Shown piece after piece: positions 27,030 to 36,012 of a DNA stretch of 64,000 nucleotides. The stretch lies in the NCBI GenBank assembly GCA_030424975.1, contig JAUHVY010000001.1:307093-371092 (forward strand). Direction: 5' to 3'. Positions within the stretch are counted from its first letter, which is position 1. Each line of letters begins with the position of its first letter. The translations under genes and the position numbers were made by a program. The DNA is from Alphaproteobacteria bacterium. GTDB lineage: Bacteria; Pseudomonadota; Alphaproteobacteria; Micavibrionales; Micavibrionaceae. Below the pieces are notes generated by a model that did not search any database, was not told the DNA's origin, and saw nothing but the letters and a program-made list of their open reading frames with translations.

Positions 27030-27575
27030 ATGTTTTATAAATTAATGACAGGGGCAGCTGTTTTTACGGCATTGATGGCTCCTACTATGAATGCTCAAGC
27101 AGAGACAGTGACAACAAAGGTGCAGGTTGAGCAAAAGAAATTACCCGACATCAACGAAGTAAATTTCTCGGCTTTTGATGCTAATGGTGATGGTGAATTC
27201 ACAAAAGAAGAAGTTGGTGAACGTTTGTTCAAAAGCTTTGACCGTGATGGTAACCACATGATTGATAATTTGGAATGGGATCACAAAACAGTGATGACAA
27301 TTATTCCGATGGAAGTTGAAACTGTGACATATGTTGATACGAACAACGACGGTTTGGACGAAGAAGTGCAATATGATTACGGTACGTTTTTCGAAATGTC
27401 AGGTTTGTCAAAATTTGATAAAAATATGAACGGTCTTTCTGCCGAGGAATTTATTGAAAAGGGTTTTCAAGAGCTGGATAAAGATGAAAATAACTTGATC
27501 GGCCTTGAAGAATGGAAAGCTGCTTATGAAATTTCAGAAGCACCGGCCAATGCTGATCAATCTAATTACAACTAA
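27030..27575 (+). CDS. secreted EF-hand calcium-binding protein
   Basis: A protein of 181 residues with a signal peptide (1-24, NAQAE). EF-hand loops are visible: DANGDGEFTKEE (50-61), DRDGNHMIDNLE (72-83), DTNNDGLDEEVQ (about 102-113), DKNMNGLSAEE and DKDENNLIGLEE near the end. Most have the D-x-D/N-x-D/N-G spacing needed for calcium. Several loops are paired, as expected. Role unknown; a periplasmic calcium buffer or sensor is a guess. AGAAAGGA precedes the ATG. The promoter is a near match to the EcfG consensus. Confidence 0.87.
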   Translation: MFYKLMTGAAVFTALMAPTMNAQAETVTTKVQVEQKKLPDINEVNFSAFDANGDGEFTKEEVGERLFKSFDRDGNHMIDNLEWDHKTVMTIIPMEVETVTYVDTNNDGLDEEVQYDYGTFFEMSGLSKFDKNMNGLSAEEFIEKGFQELDKDENNLIGLEEWKAAYEISEAPANADQSNYN

Positions 27576-27598
27576 GCACTGTATAAGAGCATTGGACG

Positions 27599-27635
27599 AA
27601 AACCTTCCCCATATATTTGGGGAAGGTTTTTTTAT
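27599..27635 (+). terminator. terminator after EF-hand gene
   Basis: AAAACCTTCCCC-ATATATTT-GGGGAAGGTTTTTTTAT, perfect stem with T-run. Confidence 0.9.
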
Positions 27636-27672
27636 ATATGGAAGTGGAGGGGGCTTTTTTTAGTTGGGAGAT

Positions 27673-27709
27673 AAAAAAACCGGGCGAGGAAAGGGGCGCC
27701 CGGGTTTTT
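27673..27709. terminator. bidirectional terminator hairpin
   Basis: AAAAAAACCGGGCG pairs with CGCCCGGGTTTTT across a short loop. It serves the minus-strand PH-domain gene that ends at 27729 and may back up the EF-hand terminator. Confidence 0.75.
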
Positions 27710-27728
27710 CTCACAGTGTAAAAGAGTA

Positions 27729-28241
27729 TTAAAACGCCGCCTGTCTTCTGACACGTTCGAATCTTTCACCTTCGATCTGTAATTCAACTGTTCTGTTTTG
27801 ATGTGTTAGACGTTCCTGTAATTCACGGATGATAGCGTCTCCGCCAACAAGTTGTGGAATCGCTAATGTGCCTGATCCGATCCCCGTAATAATGACAGTT
27901 GAATATCCAAAAACGCGACCGATTATAGGTTCTGCTAAATACGCCGTTTCAACACGTTCAATGGGTAATTGAACCCAATCTCGTGATAAATAACCTGTGC
28001 GCACCATAACTTTTTGGTCGGTTAGAATAACATGTGTCGTTATGTAGTTAACAATGGATACATACACCGGATAAATACTCATCACCAATATGGCGCCACC
28101 GACAATCGGATGAAAGAAAATGGCAACGATTAGGGCGAATGTGATGGCTAAGAACGGTTTTAAAAACACAATTTCATGCGTGCGAGCATCACGGAGTATT
28201 TTTTCATCAGGCGCAATCAATGAGTCAATTTGAGTAATCAT
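27729..28241 (-). CDS. bacterial PH-domain membrane protein
   Basis: A protein of 170 residues. Two helices at about 30-75 (FALIVAIFFHPIVGGAILVM) are followed by a bPH2/DUF304-type domain: THVILTDQKVMVRTGYLSRDWVQLPIERVETAYL (read in two parts), RVFGYSTVIITGIGSGTLAIPQL. The family is membrane-bound, of unknown role, and often stress-linked. The ATG at 28241 has GAAAGGACA just before it; a longer upstream reading would cover the promoter. An exact EcfG-type promoter lies 40 bases upstream. Confidence 0.87.
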   Translation of the reverse strand: MITQIDSLIAPDEKILRDARTHEIVFLKPFLAITFALIVAIFFHPIVGGAILVMSIYPVYVSIVNYITTHVILTDQKVMVRTGYLSRDWVQLPIERVETAYLAEPIIGRVFGYSTVIITGIGSGTLAIPQLVGGDAIIRELQERLTHQNRTVELQIEGERFERVRRQAAF

Positions 28242-28280
28242 ACTATGTCCTTTCAAAAATATTTTTCCTCTCGGGACAAA

Positions 28281-28306
28281 AACGCATGAAAATAGAAAAT
28301 TGTTCC
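28281..28306 (-). promoter_or_regulatory. EcfG-type promoter (minus strand), GGAAC-N17-CGTT
   Basis: On the minus strand GGAAC (28306-28302) and CGTT (28284-28281) are 17 bases apart, exact consensus, 40 bases before the PH-domain gene. Confidence 0.75.
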
Positions 28307-28457
28307 TATTTTTAATGATGAATCGTGTTTTTGAAAGAATGCCCATATTAGAAATTACTTTAAAGAACTGATAAATTGGAGTGATTCAGTCTGTTTTGAT
28401 TTTCGTCAAAATTCGCGTTATCCTATATGTTCACATCTCAACAATTGGAGGAAACGT

Positions 28458-28667
28458 ATGCCTTTATCTACCGTATCCGAAGTATCGAATATCAACTCTC
28501 GTGTGATTGCTTTGAAAGAACGTCATGCAGTGCTGGCGCAGGAGTTGGATGAAGCGCGTAAAAGTCCGTCGGTAGACAATATTTACATTAATATTCTAAA
28601 GAAAAGAAAGTTAATGGTGAAAGAGAAACTGATGTATGAGGAAGAAATGGCGCGGCAAACCGCGTAA
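28458..28667 (+). CDS. DUF465 (YdcH-like) family protein
   Basis: A helical protein of 69 residues: LKERHAVLAQELDEARKSPS followed by ILKKRKLMVKEKLMYEEEM, the two-helix DUF465 layout with HxxLxxEl and LKKxKLxxKdxl. Function unknown. GGAGG lies nine bases before the ATG. It is a single-gene unit with its own terminator and no EcfG-type site. Confidence 0.88.
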   Translation: MPLSTVSEVSNINSRVIALKERHAVLAQELDEARKSPSVDNIYINILKKRKLMVKEKLMYEEEMARQTA

Positions 28668-28690
28668 TACAGCCATTGATTTGAAATTTA

Positions 28691-28717
28691 AAAAGCCGGG
28701 CGATTGACCCGGCTTTT
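28691..28717 (+). terminator. terminator after DUF465 gene
   Basis: AAAGCCGGG-CGATTGA-CCCGGCTTTT, perfect stem with short T-run; can also end the converging TrcR transcript. Confidence 0.75.
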
Positions 28718-28741
28718 GCTATTTGTATTCATTGCGATGAC

Positions 28742-29440
28742 CTAGAATATGTCATCTTCGCTTGGCGCCTCTGAACCCGGTAGGAAGTTCGAGAAGTCAA
28801 AACCGCCTGTTGGCTGTTGTGATTCTTCGTCTGCCGGTGCGTTCATTGCCTGAAGTTGTGCTTCACGCTGGGCTTTAATCGTTTCAGGATCTTTACCTGC
28901 TGCTTTTAAACCTTTTTCATAGGCTTTTTCGAATTCTGTATATGTACACAAACCAAGATCAGCAGGGTGACGCGGACGTAAATTCGATGAATTCGGGTGT
29001 GTACGCTCACGGATAGATGCGATAGTAGGTTTTGTCGTACCGACAAGTTTACAAATCTGTGCATCTGAAATTTCAGGGTTATGCTTCAGGATATACGCAA
29101 TCGCATCAGGCTTATCACCGCGTTTAGAAACCGGAGTATAACGCGGGCCCTTTGAACGCACACGTACCACAGGAAGGTCTCTTTTAGCAGGTTTTAGCGA
29201 TGCCGCAGGATCACCTTCGCAACGGTCTAATTCTTTTTGTGATAATTCGCCATGATCAATCGGGTTGCGACCAACAAGGCCTTTGCCGATTTCTTCGTTT
29301 GCCAAAGCTTCAACTTCGATTTCTGTAATACCTGTGAATTCTGCGATTTGCTTGAATGTTAGCGCTGTGTTCTCAATCAGCCAAACAGATGTTGCTTTTG
29401 GCATTAATAATACTGCGCTTTGTTGTGCGGCCTTCGCCAT
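28742..29440 (-). CDS. DUF1013 / TrcR-type cell cycle transcription regulator
   Basis: A protein of 232 residues, nearly restricted to alphaproteobacteria. LMPKATSVWLIENTALTFKQIAEFTGI (read in two parts) is the N-terminal helix-turn-helix-like start. IAYILKHNPEISDAQICKLVGTTKPTI is a second one, and RERTHPNSSNLRPRHPADLGLCTYTEFEKAY follows. The C-terminal 50 residues are low in complexity. DUF1013 proteins are named cell cycle transcriptional regulator TrcR; a link to CtrA control was proposed in other species. AAGGAGA precedes the ATG. It is a monocistronic gene on the minus strand. Confidence 0.9.
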   Translation of the reverse strand: MAKAAQQSAVLLMPKATSVWLIENTALTFKQIAEFTGITEIEVEALANEEIGKGLVGRNPIDHGELSQKELDRCEGDPAASLKPAKRDLPVVRVRSKGPRYTPVSKRGDKPDAIAYILKHNPEISDAQICKLVGTTKPTIASIRERTHPNSSNLRPRHPADLGLCTYTEFEKAYEKGLKAAGKDPETIKAQREAQLQAMNAPADEESQQPTGGFDFSNFLPGSEAPSEDDIF

Positions 29441-29693
29441 TGTCTTCTCCTTAAAACAATATTCAAATCATGAAGGGCATCCGAACCTGTCCCTTGGTTC
29501 AATGCTATATTTTAATCAATTTATTAGGGAACGGTATCGACCATAAGCGATCTTTTGCCTGAATACCAGCTTTTTTTACATGTACGGGCTTTTTGCTGAA
29601 AATGAATATAGGCGTTGCTTTTACGTTAATATGCTTTTAGTGTTTTTGGTGTAAAACTCTATATGTTCCCAAGCAATCGCGAGAGTGTATCGA

Positions 29694-29876
29694 ATGTTCC
29701 TTGATGATGATCTTCCTGTAAAAAAAGACGGTGCGTTTCCGCGAAACCTTGAAAACCTGTCAGTCGCCGATTTGAATGAATATATCAATGCATTGGAAGG
29801 GGAGATTGACCGCGTTAAACAGGATATAGAGCGTAAAAAAGCATCGCAGGATGCCGCAGCAAAATTTTTCAAATAA
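29694..29876 (+). CDS. DUF1192 family protein
   Basis: A protein of 60 residues beginning MFLDDDLPVKKDGAFPR, then NLENLSVADLNEYINALEGEI and a helix ending KKASQDAAAKFFK. This is the alphaproteobacterial DUF1192 pattern (short acidic N-terminus, LSVxELxxRIxxLxxEI, ASxxAAxxFFk). Role unknown. A GTG nine bases upstream could also start it (three extra residues); neither has a strong ribosome-binding site. guaC begins 35 bases downstream on the same strand. Confidence 0.85.
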   Translation: MFLDDDLPVKKDGAFPRNLENLSVADLNEYINALEGEIDRVKQDIERKKASQDAAAKFFK

Positions 29877-29911
29877 AGACATGATGAAAATATAAAAAGT
29901 AAAGGAATACC

Positions 29912-30955
29912 ATGCGTATAGAAGAAGATATTAAACTGGACTTTAAAGATGTTTTGATCCGTCCGAAGCGATCTACATTGCGTTCGCGTAAAGATGTCGA
30001 CATCACCAGAGATTATGTCTTTAAGTGGAGTAAGAGAAGCTATCACGGTGTTCCGATTATTGCGGCGAACATGGATGGTGTCGGTACATTTTCCATGGCA
30101 AAAGCGTTTTTGGAACATGACGCAAAAATGAGTGTTGCCCTGCATAAGCATTATCCGCTTGAGGATTTGATCGCGTTTTTCAATGAAAATGATGCGCAAT
30201 CTGCATGGTACAGCATTGGTATGGTCACCGCAGATCAGGAGAAATTAGATGCCTTTATGCAAAAATGTCCGAATAAAGTAGAGAAAATATGTCTTGATGT
30301 TGCCAATGGTTACAGTGAGCATTTTGTTGATTTTGTAAAAGGTACGCGTGAGAAATACCCTGATCTTACGATTATGGCCGGAAATGTTGTTACCGGTGAA
30401 ATGGTCGAGGAGCTTATTCTGGCGGGTGTTGATGTGGTAAAGGTCGGTATCGGCCCCGGTAGTGTTTGTACAACTCGTAAAATGACCGGTGTCGGTTATC
30501 CGCAATTATCGGCGATTATTGAATGCGCAGATGCGGCACATGGTCTTGGTGGCCTGATTTGTGCGGATGGCGGTTGTACGGTTCCGGGTGATCTTGCCAA
30601 AGCCTTTGGTGCGGGCGCGGACTTCATTATGCTTGGCGGAATGCTTGCGGGACACGATCAATCCGAGATGAATATTATTGAGGCGGATGGCGAAAAGTTC
30701 GTAACCTTCTACGGAATGAGTAGTGATACGGCAATGACCAAGCACAAGGGCGGCGTTGCAGAATATCGCGCAAGTGAGGGTAAGACGGTGAAAATCCCGT
30801 ATCGCGGTGATATTTCCGGTACGTTACAGGATGTTTTGGGCGGTGTACGTTCCGCATGTACATATGTTGGTGCGAAACGATTAAAGGAGCTGTCGAAGCG
30901 CACAACCTTCATTCGTGTTACGCAACAAATCAATAATGTCTTTGGTGCGAGCTAG
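29912..30955 (+). CDS. guaC: GMP reductase
   Basis: Converts GMP to IMP with NADPH. The 347 residues have the IMPDH/GMPR barrel: [18 protein letters not shown] at the start, [42 protein letters not shown] around the catalytic Cys (here split: GPGSVCTTR), [15 protein letters not shown], and [13 protein letters not shown]. The last motif and the C-terminal [20 protein letters not shown] are the GMPR rather than IMPDH form, and there is no CBS insert. The length equals E. coli GuaC. AAAGGAA precedes the ATG. Confidence 0.95.
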   Translation: MRIEEDIKLDFKDVLIRPKRSTLRSRKDVDITRDYVFKWSKRSYHGVPIIAANMDGVGTFSMAKAFLEHDAKMSVALHKHYPLEDLIAFFNENDAQSAWYSIGMVTADQEKLDAFMQKCPNKVEKICLDVANGYSEHFVDFVKGTREKYPDLTIMAGNVVTGEMVEELILAGVDVVKVGIGPGSVCTTRKMTGVGYPQLSAIIECADAAHGLGGLICADGGCTVPGDLAKAFGAGADFIMLGGMLAGHDQSEMNIIEADGEKFVTFYGMSSDTAMTKHKGGVAEYRASEGKTVKIPYRGDISGTLQDVLGGVRSACTYVGAKRLKELSKRTTFIRVTQQINNVFGAS

Positions 30956-31071
30956 AGCATTGTGACTGATTTGATTTTAAACGATTTTATACTTTGATAT
31001 ACCTTGCACCGCACACATCAAATAGATACAGTGTTGAGCGAGTAGAATTTAATACAAAAGGGATCTGATTT

Positions 31072-31434
31072 ATGGATGACATCCAAACACGTTTACAAGA
31101 AGCATCACAAAACTGTCTAAAAGCTTTTCTGAATTGGGACGGACAGAAAAAGGATGCCAAGGCGCAGGAAGAATTGCACGCCGCCATTCATGAATTACGT
31201 AAGGTGTCTTCGCGTTTGGAAATTGAATTGGCCTTGAGCGAGCGTGATCAAATGACATCAAAGCCCTTGCCTATTCCACCACACCGTTCTTCTAAAAAGG
31301 TTCCAAAGGACAATAATAGCGGCCCCAAAGCTGGTGGAAACAATGCCCCTAAGGAAAGCAGCGGCGGCGTGGAAATTCAATCGAAGCCCAAAAGACGCCG
31401 TACAGCGCCAAAATCAGGCAGCGAAGAAGAATAA
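31072..31434 (+). CDS. hypothetical protein with basic disordered tail
   Basis: A protein of 120 residues. The first 60 are a helical segment (TRLQEASQNCLKAFLNWDGQ, AQEELHAAIHELRKVSSRLE); the last 60 are low in complexity, rich in Lys, Pro, Gly and Ser, with KPKRRRTAPKSGSEEE at the end. The helical half plus basic tail suggests a small nucleic-acid or protein-binding factor, but this is only from composition. It converges on gloB with eight bases between the stops. Confidence 0.75.
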   Translation: MDDIQTRLQEASQNCLKAFLNWDGQKKDAKAQEELHAAIHELRKVSSRLEIELALSERDQMTSKPLPIPPHRSSKKVPKDNNSGPKAGGNNAPKESSGGVEIQSKPKRRRTAPKSGSEEE

Positions 31435-31442
31435 TCAGGCAA

Positions 31443-32165
31443 TTAGAAATTATCTTTCTTTTGACGAAGCGCGGCGAATTCCTCCGCGCTTTTTGCTTTC
31501 ATGAAAATGTTTGTGGCTTTTTCCTGCCCGATTGTTGTCGGTATTGTCGGTTTATCTTGCGCGCGCAGGGCTTTGACCTCTTCGATACGTTTTTTAAGGG
31601 CAGGGTTTTCACGATCTTGCGCAAGGCAGAAGCCGGCATTTCCCTTTGTGTACTCATGTCCGCAATAGACAAGCGTATCATCAGGCAGGGCGGCTAGTTT
31701 TTGAAATGACCTGTACATATCTGCGGCTGTACCTTCAAATAAGCGTCCGCAGCCCATTGAAAACAGTGTGTCGCCCGTGAAGACGGCCTTTGCCTCGGGG
31801 AAGTACAGGCATATTCCGGCGCGCGTGTGGCCGGGGGTCTCGATGATATGTGCCTGTGCGTTGCCGATATTGAATATATCGCCATCATTTAACGGTATTG
31901 TCACATTGCCTTTAACGCTTGAGATTTCCTTTTCAGGTGCGGCAATTGGTAAGTCATAAAGCGTCTGAAGCTTTGGATTGCCGTTTACATGATCCCAATG
32001 GTGATGTGTATTGATAATATAAGAGGGCGTTTTGTTGTGTGCCTTAAGATAAGCAATGACGGGAGCGGCTTCGCCCGGGTCAATAATGGCGCCAACGCCG
32101 TCATCAGATTCAACGTAGTAGGCGTAATTATCACTGATGATCGGGATCATATCAATCTTCATCAT
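31443..32165 (-). CDS. gloB: hydroxyacylglutathione hydrolase (glyoxalase II)
   Basis: Hydrolyses S-lactoylglutathione in methylglyoxal detoxification. The metallo-beta-lactamase motif is INTHHHWDHVNG (about 50-61), with further metal ligands in ETPGHTRAG, FTGDTLFSMGCGRLFEG and YCGHEYT. The C-terminal HAGH domain is present (AQDRENPALKKRIEEV, then RQKKDNF), so this is a genuine glyoxalase II of 240 residues. The start overlaps the stop of the methyltransferase gene before it by four bases. Confidence 0.94.
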   Translation of the reverse strand: MMKIDMIPIISDNYAYYVESDDGVGAIIDPGEAAPVIAYLKAHNKTPSYIINTHHHWDHVNGNPKLQTLYDLPIAAPEKEISSVKGNVTIPLNDGDIFNIGNAQAHIIETPGHTRAGICLYFPEAKAVFTGDTLFSMGCGRLFEGTAADMYRSFQKLAALPDDTLVYCGHEYTKGNAGFCLAQDRENPALKKRIEEVKALRAQDKPTIPTTIGQEKATNIFMKAKSAEEFAALRQKKDNF

Positions 32166-33070
32166 GGCGTGGTTTTTTCCCCTGTTTTAATCTCTGTGGT
32201 GTTTAGGGCTTCGGCCAGGCTGTGTTCTGCGCTGCCTGGTCTTAACGGCTTTTGCTGTGACTCATGTGGCGCCCATCCTAACAGGAAAATGACCTCGAAT
32301 GAAGCGGGGATGCGTCCGTCACTTTCTGCGTGGTTCTCCTGATATCTTTGCGCTGCGTTCATGAAAAACTGCCGTTGTGATGGTGTTTTTTGTCGTGCAG
32401 ATATGGCGTTGTTCTCGCCCATGCCGCGCAAATCATGCATTAATTTGAATATGTGGTCATATGTTACCGTAATGATATCTGAATCAACAACGGGTAATGC
32501 AAATCCCGCACGTTGCAGCAAGTCACCCATTTGCGCCTTGTCCGCGAACGGGGCGATGCGCGGGCTGATGCCTTGATACATTTCTATTTCGGTTTCAGTG
32601 AATGTTTGGCGCAATTCATGCAATGTTTCACCGCCAAGGATTGATGCGATGAACAGGCCATCACGTTTGAGAGCATTTTTAATTTGTAATAAAGCGCCCG
32701 GTAAATCATTCACAAAGTGCAGGTTTAAATTGCTGATGATCAGGTTGCAGCTTTGCGGTTTGAGTGGCAGAAATTCTTCATCTGCCTGCACGTAATGGCC
32801 GTTAATATCCGAGAGCGGTGCATCGCATAGATCGAGTGTCAGTACGTTTTCAATTTTGTCATGTTTCGTGATGGGGCATCGTGATCCGATATTCACCGTG
32901 TTTTCGAATGTGCGATTTATATCAAGCAGGCGATCCGCAAGGTTTTTGCGGCTCCATTCATACAAAAAATCATATTGTTCGAATGTTGCGCGTGCGCGTT
33001 CACGGTTGTGTTTGATGCGGTGGCGATCAAACACGGTGATATCCGCGTTGCTGGTTTCAGGTTGTGCCAT
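32162..33070 (-). CDS. NDUFAF5-like methyltransferase domain protein
   Basis: A protein of 302 residues of the BioC/NDUFAF5 type of class I methyltransferase. VFDRHRIKHNRERA at the start, ISNLNLHFVNDLPGALLQIKNAL, ILGGETLHELRQTFTETE, PRIAPFADKAQMGDLLQRAGF and LMHDLRGMGENN are all typical of it. The first AdoMet motif is degenerate (NIGSRCPITK in place of a GxGxG loop), so activity is uncertain. Eukaryotic NDUFAF5 hydroxylates an Arg in complex I; the bacterial function is not settled. It is between the 925-residue protein (one-base overlap) and gloB (four-base overlap) in a single operon. Confidence 0.87.
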   Translation of the reverse strand: MAQPETSNADITVFDRHRIKHNRERARATFEQYDFLYEWSRKNLADRLLDINRTFENTVNIGSRCPITKHDKIENVLTLDLCDAPLSDINGHYVQADEEFLPLKPQSCNLIISNLNLHFVNDLPGALLQIKNALKRDGLFIASILGGETLHELRQTFTETEIEMYQGISPRIAPFADKAQMGDLLQRAGFALPVVDSDIITVTYDHIFKLMHDLRGMGENNAISARQKTPSQRQFFMNAAQRYQENHAESDGRIPASFEVIFLLGWAPHESQQKPLRPGSAEHSLAEALNTTEIKTGEKTTP

Positions 33071-35847
33071 TATTCCGGCTTCGGTTCGTTCTTTTCATCT
33101 TCCAGAGCCTGCCTGATGGCCTCAATTTCCTTTTGGAAATCATCCACCAAATCGACATCATCATTGTCGTAATCATCAGAGATATCATTTAGATCATCTG
33201 TTTCATCGTCAATATCATGTTCCATTGAATCGCGTAAATGCTTTTTGGCTTTTTGGTTTTCTTCCTCAATGTCGGTTTCATCAGGCGATTCCGCGTCAAG
33301 GTTTTTGCTCTGTGCGTCTTTGCCTTCTGCAATGCCAAGCTTTTTCTTTTTACGCTTTTTCTTGATCTTTTCTTCTGCGGCTTTGGCCGGTGTGGTGACC
33401 TCTTCGCTTGATCCGCTCAAGATGTCTTTTGCCGTGCGTGCAAGCGGCAATGGTGTTTCCGTTGGTCTGATTTTGAATGTGCGGCCATCGGTCGGCGTGA
33501 CGGGTTGCGGCATCGACCAATCGGGCTGTGCGGATTTAAAGATATCCTCAAGCAGGACTTTGACATCGCGGCGCGCCTGTAATTTCATGTGGCCGGGCAT
33601 GTATCTGTATGCGCGGGCAATTGTCGTCATGAAGTGTTGTTCCTTGGAAATTGATTTCCAAAGTAGCATGTATTGGTAAATCGGCATGAAGCGCATGCTC
33701 GGGTCTTTGAATTGCGTTGGCGGGGCGGCAATCGCAAACGGGTGTATGCGTTGCGGTGTGATGCCGACATGGCTGTAGTAGCTTTCACCGAGTTTCAGAA
33801 CCATATCAGGCGTAACACCGAATTTTTCAGCAATAAATTGTTTCAACATTTTGTAATTCACGATTTCTTTCGGAATGTTGAACTGCGGTACGCTCGCACT
33901 TAATCCTTTGCCCTCAAAACGTTGCGGGATTGGCATGTGCTTAACCGTGAACCCTGCGTGAACATCACCTTTTATGCTTTTTGTCAGTGGCAGAACAACG
34001 GCTGTATTGATGGTTTTTTCATCGGATAACACAAAGTCGAGATGTTCTGATGAGATGCCTGTGCGGCCGCCTTGGCTAAAGCCCTCTTCAACGAAAATTG
34101 AATTAATGGCACGTAATTGTCCGGCAGACCCTTTGACCTCTTTGAAACGCTTATCGCTGTTCCCAACTTGTTTCAAGAAATCACGTACTTTGAACTCTTG
34201 CGTGATTTTTCCGGATGCAATGAAAACATCACGGGCAATCCAGTTCTCTGCTTTGACGCCGATATGTTGCATCAATGACAAGAGCTGTAGCTCCAGTCGT
34301 GAGTTCGGAATAAGACCCACGGCGATCGCATCTAGGATTTGTTGTGCGTTAAATTCGCGAATAACACCTTTTGCCTGAAAGCGGTGCTGTTCAAGGATTT
34401 TCCGTTTCGGCGCAAAGGCTTTGCGCTCATCGGCAACTTCGACGTAGTAGGTGTGAACGCGCTCATCGATATAATTCGGATCCGGGTAATAAACAGGACC
34501 CTCTTTGAGGGTGCTGTCGCCTTTTTGTTTTAATCCGATATGAGACTTCAGGAATTTCGCTGTTGTGCGCTCATTAACCGGGCCTAAATTTACAATGTCT
34601 TTAATATCGGTTGTGATGGCCTCTGTCATGTGCCCCGACCATTCACGTCCGTCAATATTGGCGCCGCTTCGGGCGACCGCATTTGTTATACCGCGTACAA
34701 CCCCATCATGAAGATAGATATACAGGCGCCCCTCATCGTTAATGCGATAGGGGATAATCTCTGCTGTTTCCATGTCACGGGTAACAACATCAACCAATGT
34801 ACCGTCTTTTTGATCGCGCATGGTTTTGACAACAAGATCGCCTTCATCCTCTAATGTGATACGGCGTTCCTGAATATTCAGGCTTGATCGTTCAGGCAAT
34901 TTGCGGGCAACGGCAATAAAGCTTGTTGGCGGGTCGCCGATAACATCACCATCAGATTTTAAAAGGCGGAAATGCCCTTCGAAATTTGTACGAATATAAT
35001 CTTCGTCCCAATGCGGGGCTGAATATTCCATGCGTGCGCCAAGTGATCGTAATTCATGCCTGAATTCATCAACGGAAAAGAATGTGTATTCAAACGGTAA
35101 ATGGCTTTCCCATATGTCGCGATTATCCTTACGCATAATGAATTCATAGGCCCATTTATACGGCAGACGGAACAGGCGTGTGCGCGGGAAACGCGGCGGT
35201 AATTCTTCCAGAAAGAAGCCACCACACCCCGGATCTTGTTTGGGCTGCGCATGTTCGGAATACCAAACAAGAAGATCCGCTTCGGATAACTCCTCCAGGC
35301 TGTCGCCTTTGCTTTCTTCGTCATGCATTTCGATCAATACAAATTCACCAACTGGCGGCTTTGCATAGTCACGAATAAACATTAGCCCGTCATCTTTGAG
35401 CATTGAAAATTGTTTGCGCAATGTGTCGCTGACCATGCGCTCGTTGTAACGTGCGTTTGAATAAACCTGGTGCAGCGTAAAGGAGTTGATGATTGCATCT
35501 AAAGATTCCGGTTCCGCAACGTCACCGGATACGTCACCGACCTTGAATTCAAGATTGTGCAGAATGTATTTTTCCTTGGCATCCTTGATTGTTTGCTTAC
35601 TTTTATCAACGCCGATAAAACGCAAACGCGGATTAAGTGCGGCCATCGTATAGGTCAGCATGCCATCTTCGCAGCCTAAATGCATAACCCTAGAATTATC
35701 ATCCAGCATAAGGTGGGATAGGGTGAACCATGCACGGCGCACCGTTGTGAACGGTACATCACGCAGCAGATAGTTACGCTCCTCGATATAATCTATCTTG
35801 GTCGTTTCAAAGAGATCGTCTTCTTCAGGCTTATTGATTTCTACCAT
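33070..35847 (-). CDS. large multidomain methyltransferase-like protein
   Basis: A protein of 925 residues. The N-terminal third is a class I methyltransferase domain (about 40-200): RVMHLGCEDGMLTYTMA is motif I and FIGVDKSKQTI motif II. The middle has two stretches (about 340-500 and 600-745) with the strand pattern of Nudix hydrolases (LYIYLHDGVVRGITNAV, ERVHTYYVEV; HPFAIAAP), but without a readable catalytic Nudix box. After about residue 820 comes a lysine-rich run (KIKKKRKKKKLG) and an acidic tail with many Asp residues. Nothing in it names the substrate. It is the first gene of an operon with the NDUFAF5-like gene and gloB. Confidence 0.78.
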   Translation of the reverse strand: MVEINKPEEDDLFETTKIDYIEERNYLLRDVPFTTVRRAWFTLSHLMLDDNSRVMHLGCEDGMLTYTMAALNPRLRFIGVDKSKQTIKDAKEKYILHNLEFKVGDVSGDVAEPESLDAIINSFTLHQVYSNARYNERMVSDTLRKQFSMLKDDGLMFIRDYAKPPVGEFVLIEMHDEESKGDSLEELSEADLLVWYSEHAQPKQDPGCGGFFLEELPPRFPRTRLFRLPYKWAYEFIMRKDNRDIWESHLPFEYTFFSVDEFRHELRSLGARMEYSAPHWDEDYIRTNFEGHFRLLKSDGDVIGDPPTSFIAVARKLPERSSLNIQERRITLEDEGDLVVKTMRDQKDGTLVDVVTRDMETAEIIPYRINDEGRLYIYLHDGVVRGITNAVARSGANIDGREWSGHMTEAITTDIKDIVNLGPVNERTTAKFLKSHIGLKQKGDSTLKEGPVYYPDPNYIDERVHTYYVEVADERKAFAPKRKILEQHRFQAKGVIREFNAQQILDAIAVGLIPNSRLELQLLSLMQHIGVKAENWIARDVFIASGKITQEFKVRDFLKQVGNSDKRFKEVKGSAGQLRAINSIFVEEGFSQGGRTGISSEHLDFVLSDEKTINTAVVLPLTKSIKGDVHAGFTVKHMPIPQRFEGKGLSASVPQFNIPKEIVNYKMLKQFIAEKFGVTPDMVLKLGESYYSHVGITPQRIHPFAIAAPPTQFKDPSMRFMPIYQYMLLWKSISKEQHFMTTIARAYRYMPGHMKLQARRDVKVLLEDIFKSAQPDWSMPQPVTPTDGRTFKIRPTETPLPLARTAKDILSGSSEEVTTPAKAAEEKIKKKRKKKKLGIAEGKDAQSKNLDAESPDETDIEEENQKAKKHLRDSMEHDIDDETDDLNDISDDYDNDDVDLVDDFQKEIEAIRQALEDEKNEPKPE

Positions 35848-36012
35848 ACTTGTCGTTTGCCCCTCACTTGTTGACTTGGGGCGTCCCCTTTAATATCCCG
35901 CTTTTATATCGTTTATTTTATTTTTTTCAAGACGTACATAATAACGTGTCTTATGCTTTTGATGCAAAACAATTTATTGGAAAATCTATCGGGCTTTGTT
36001 TAGTGTGTTTTT

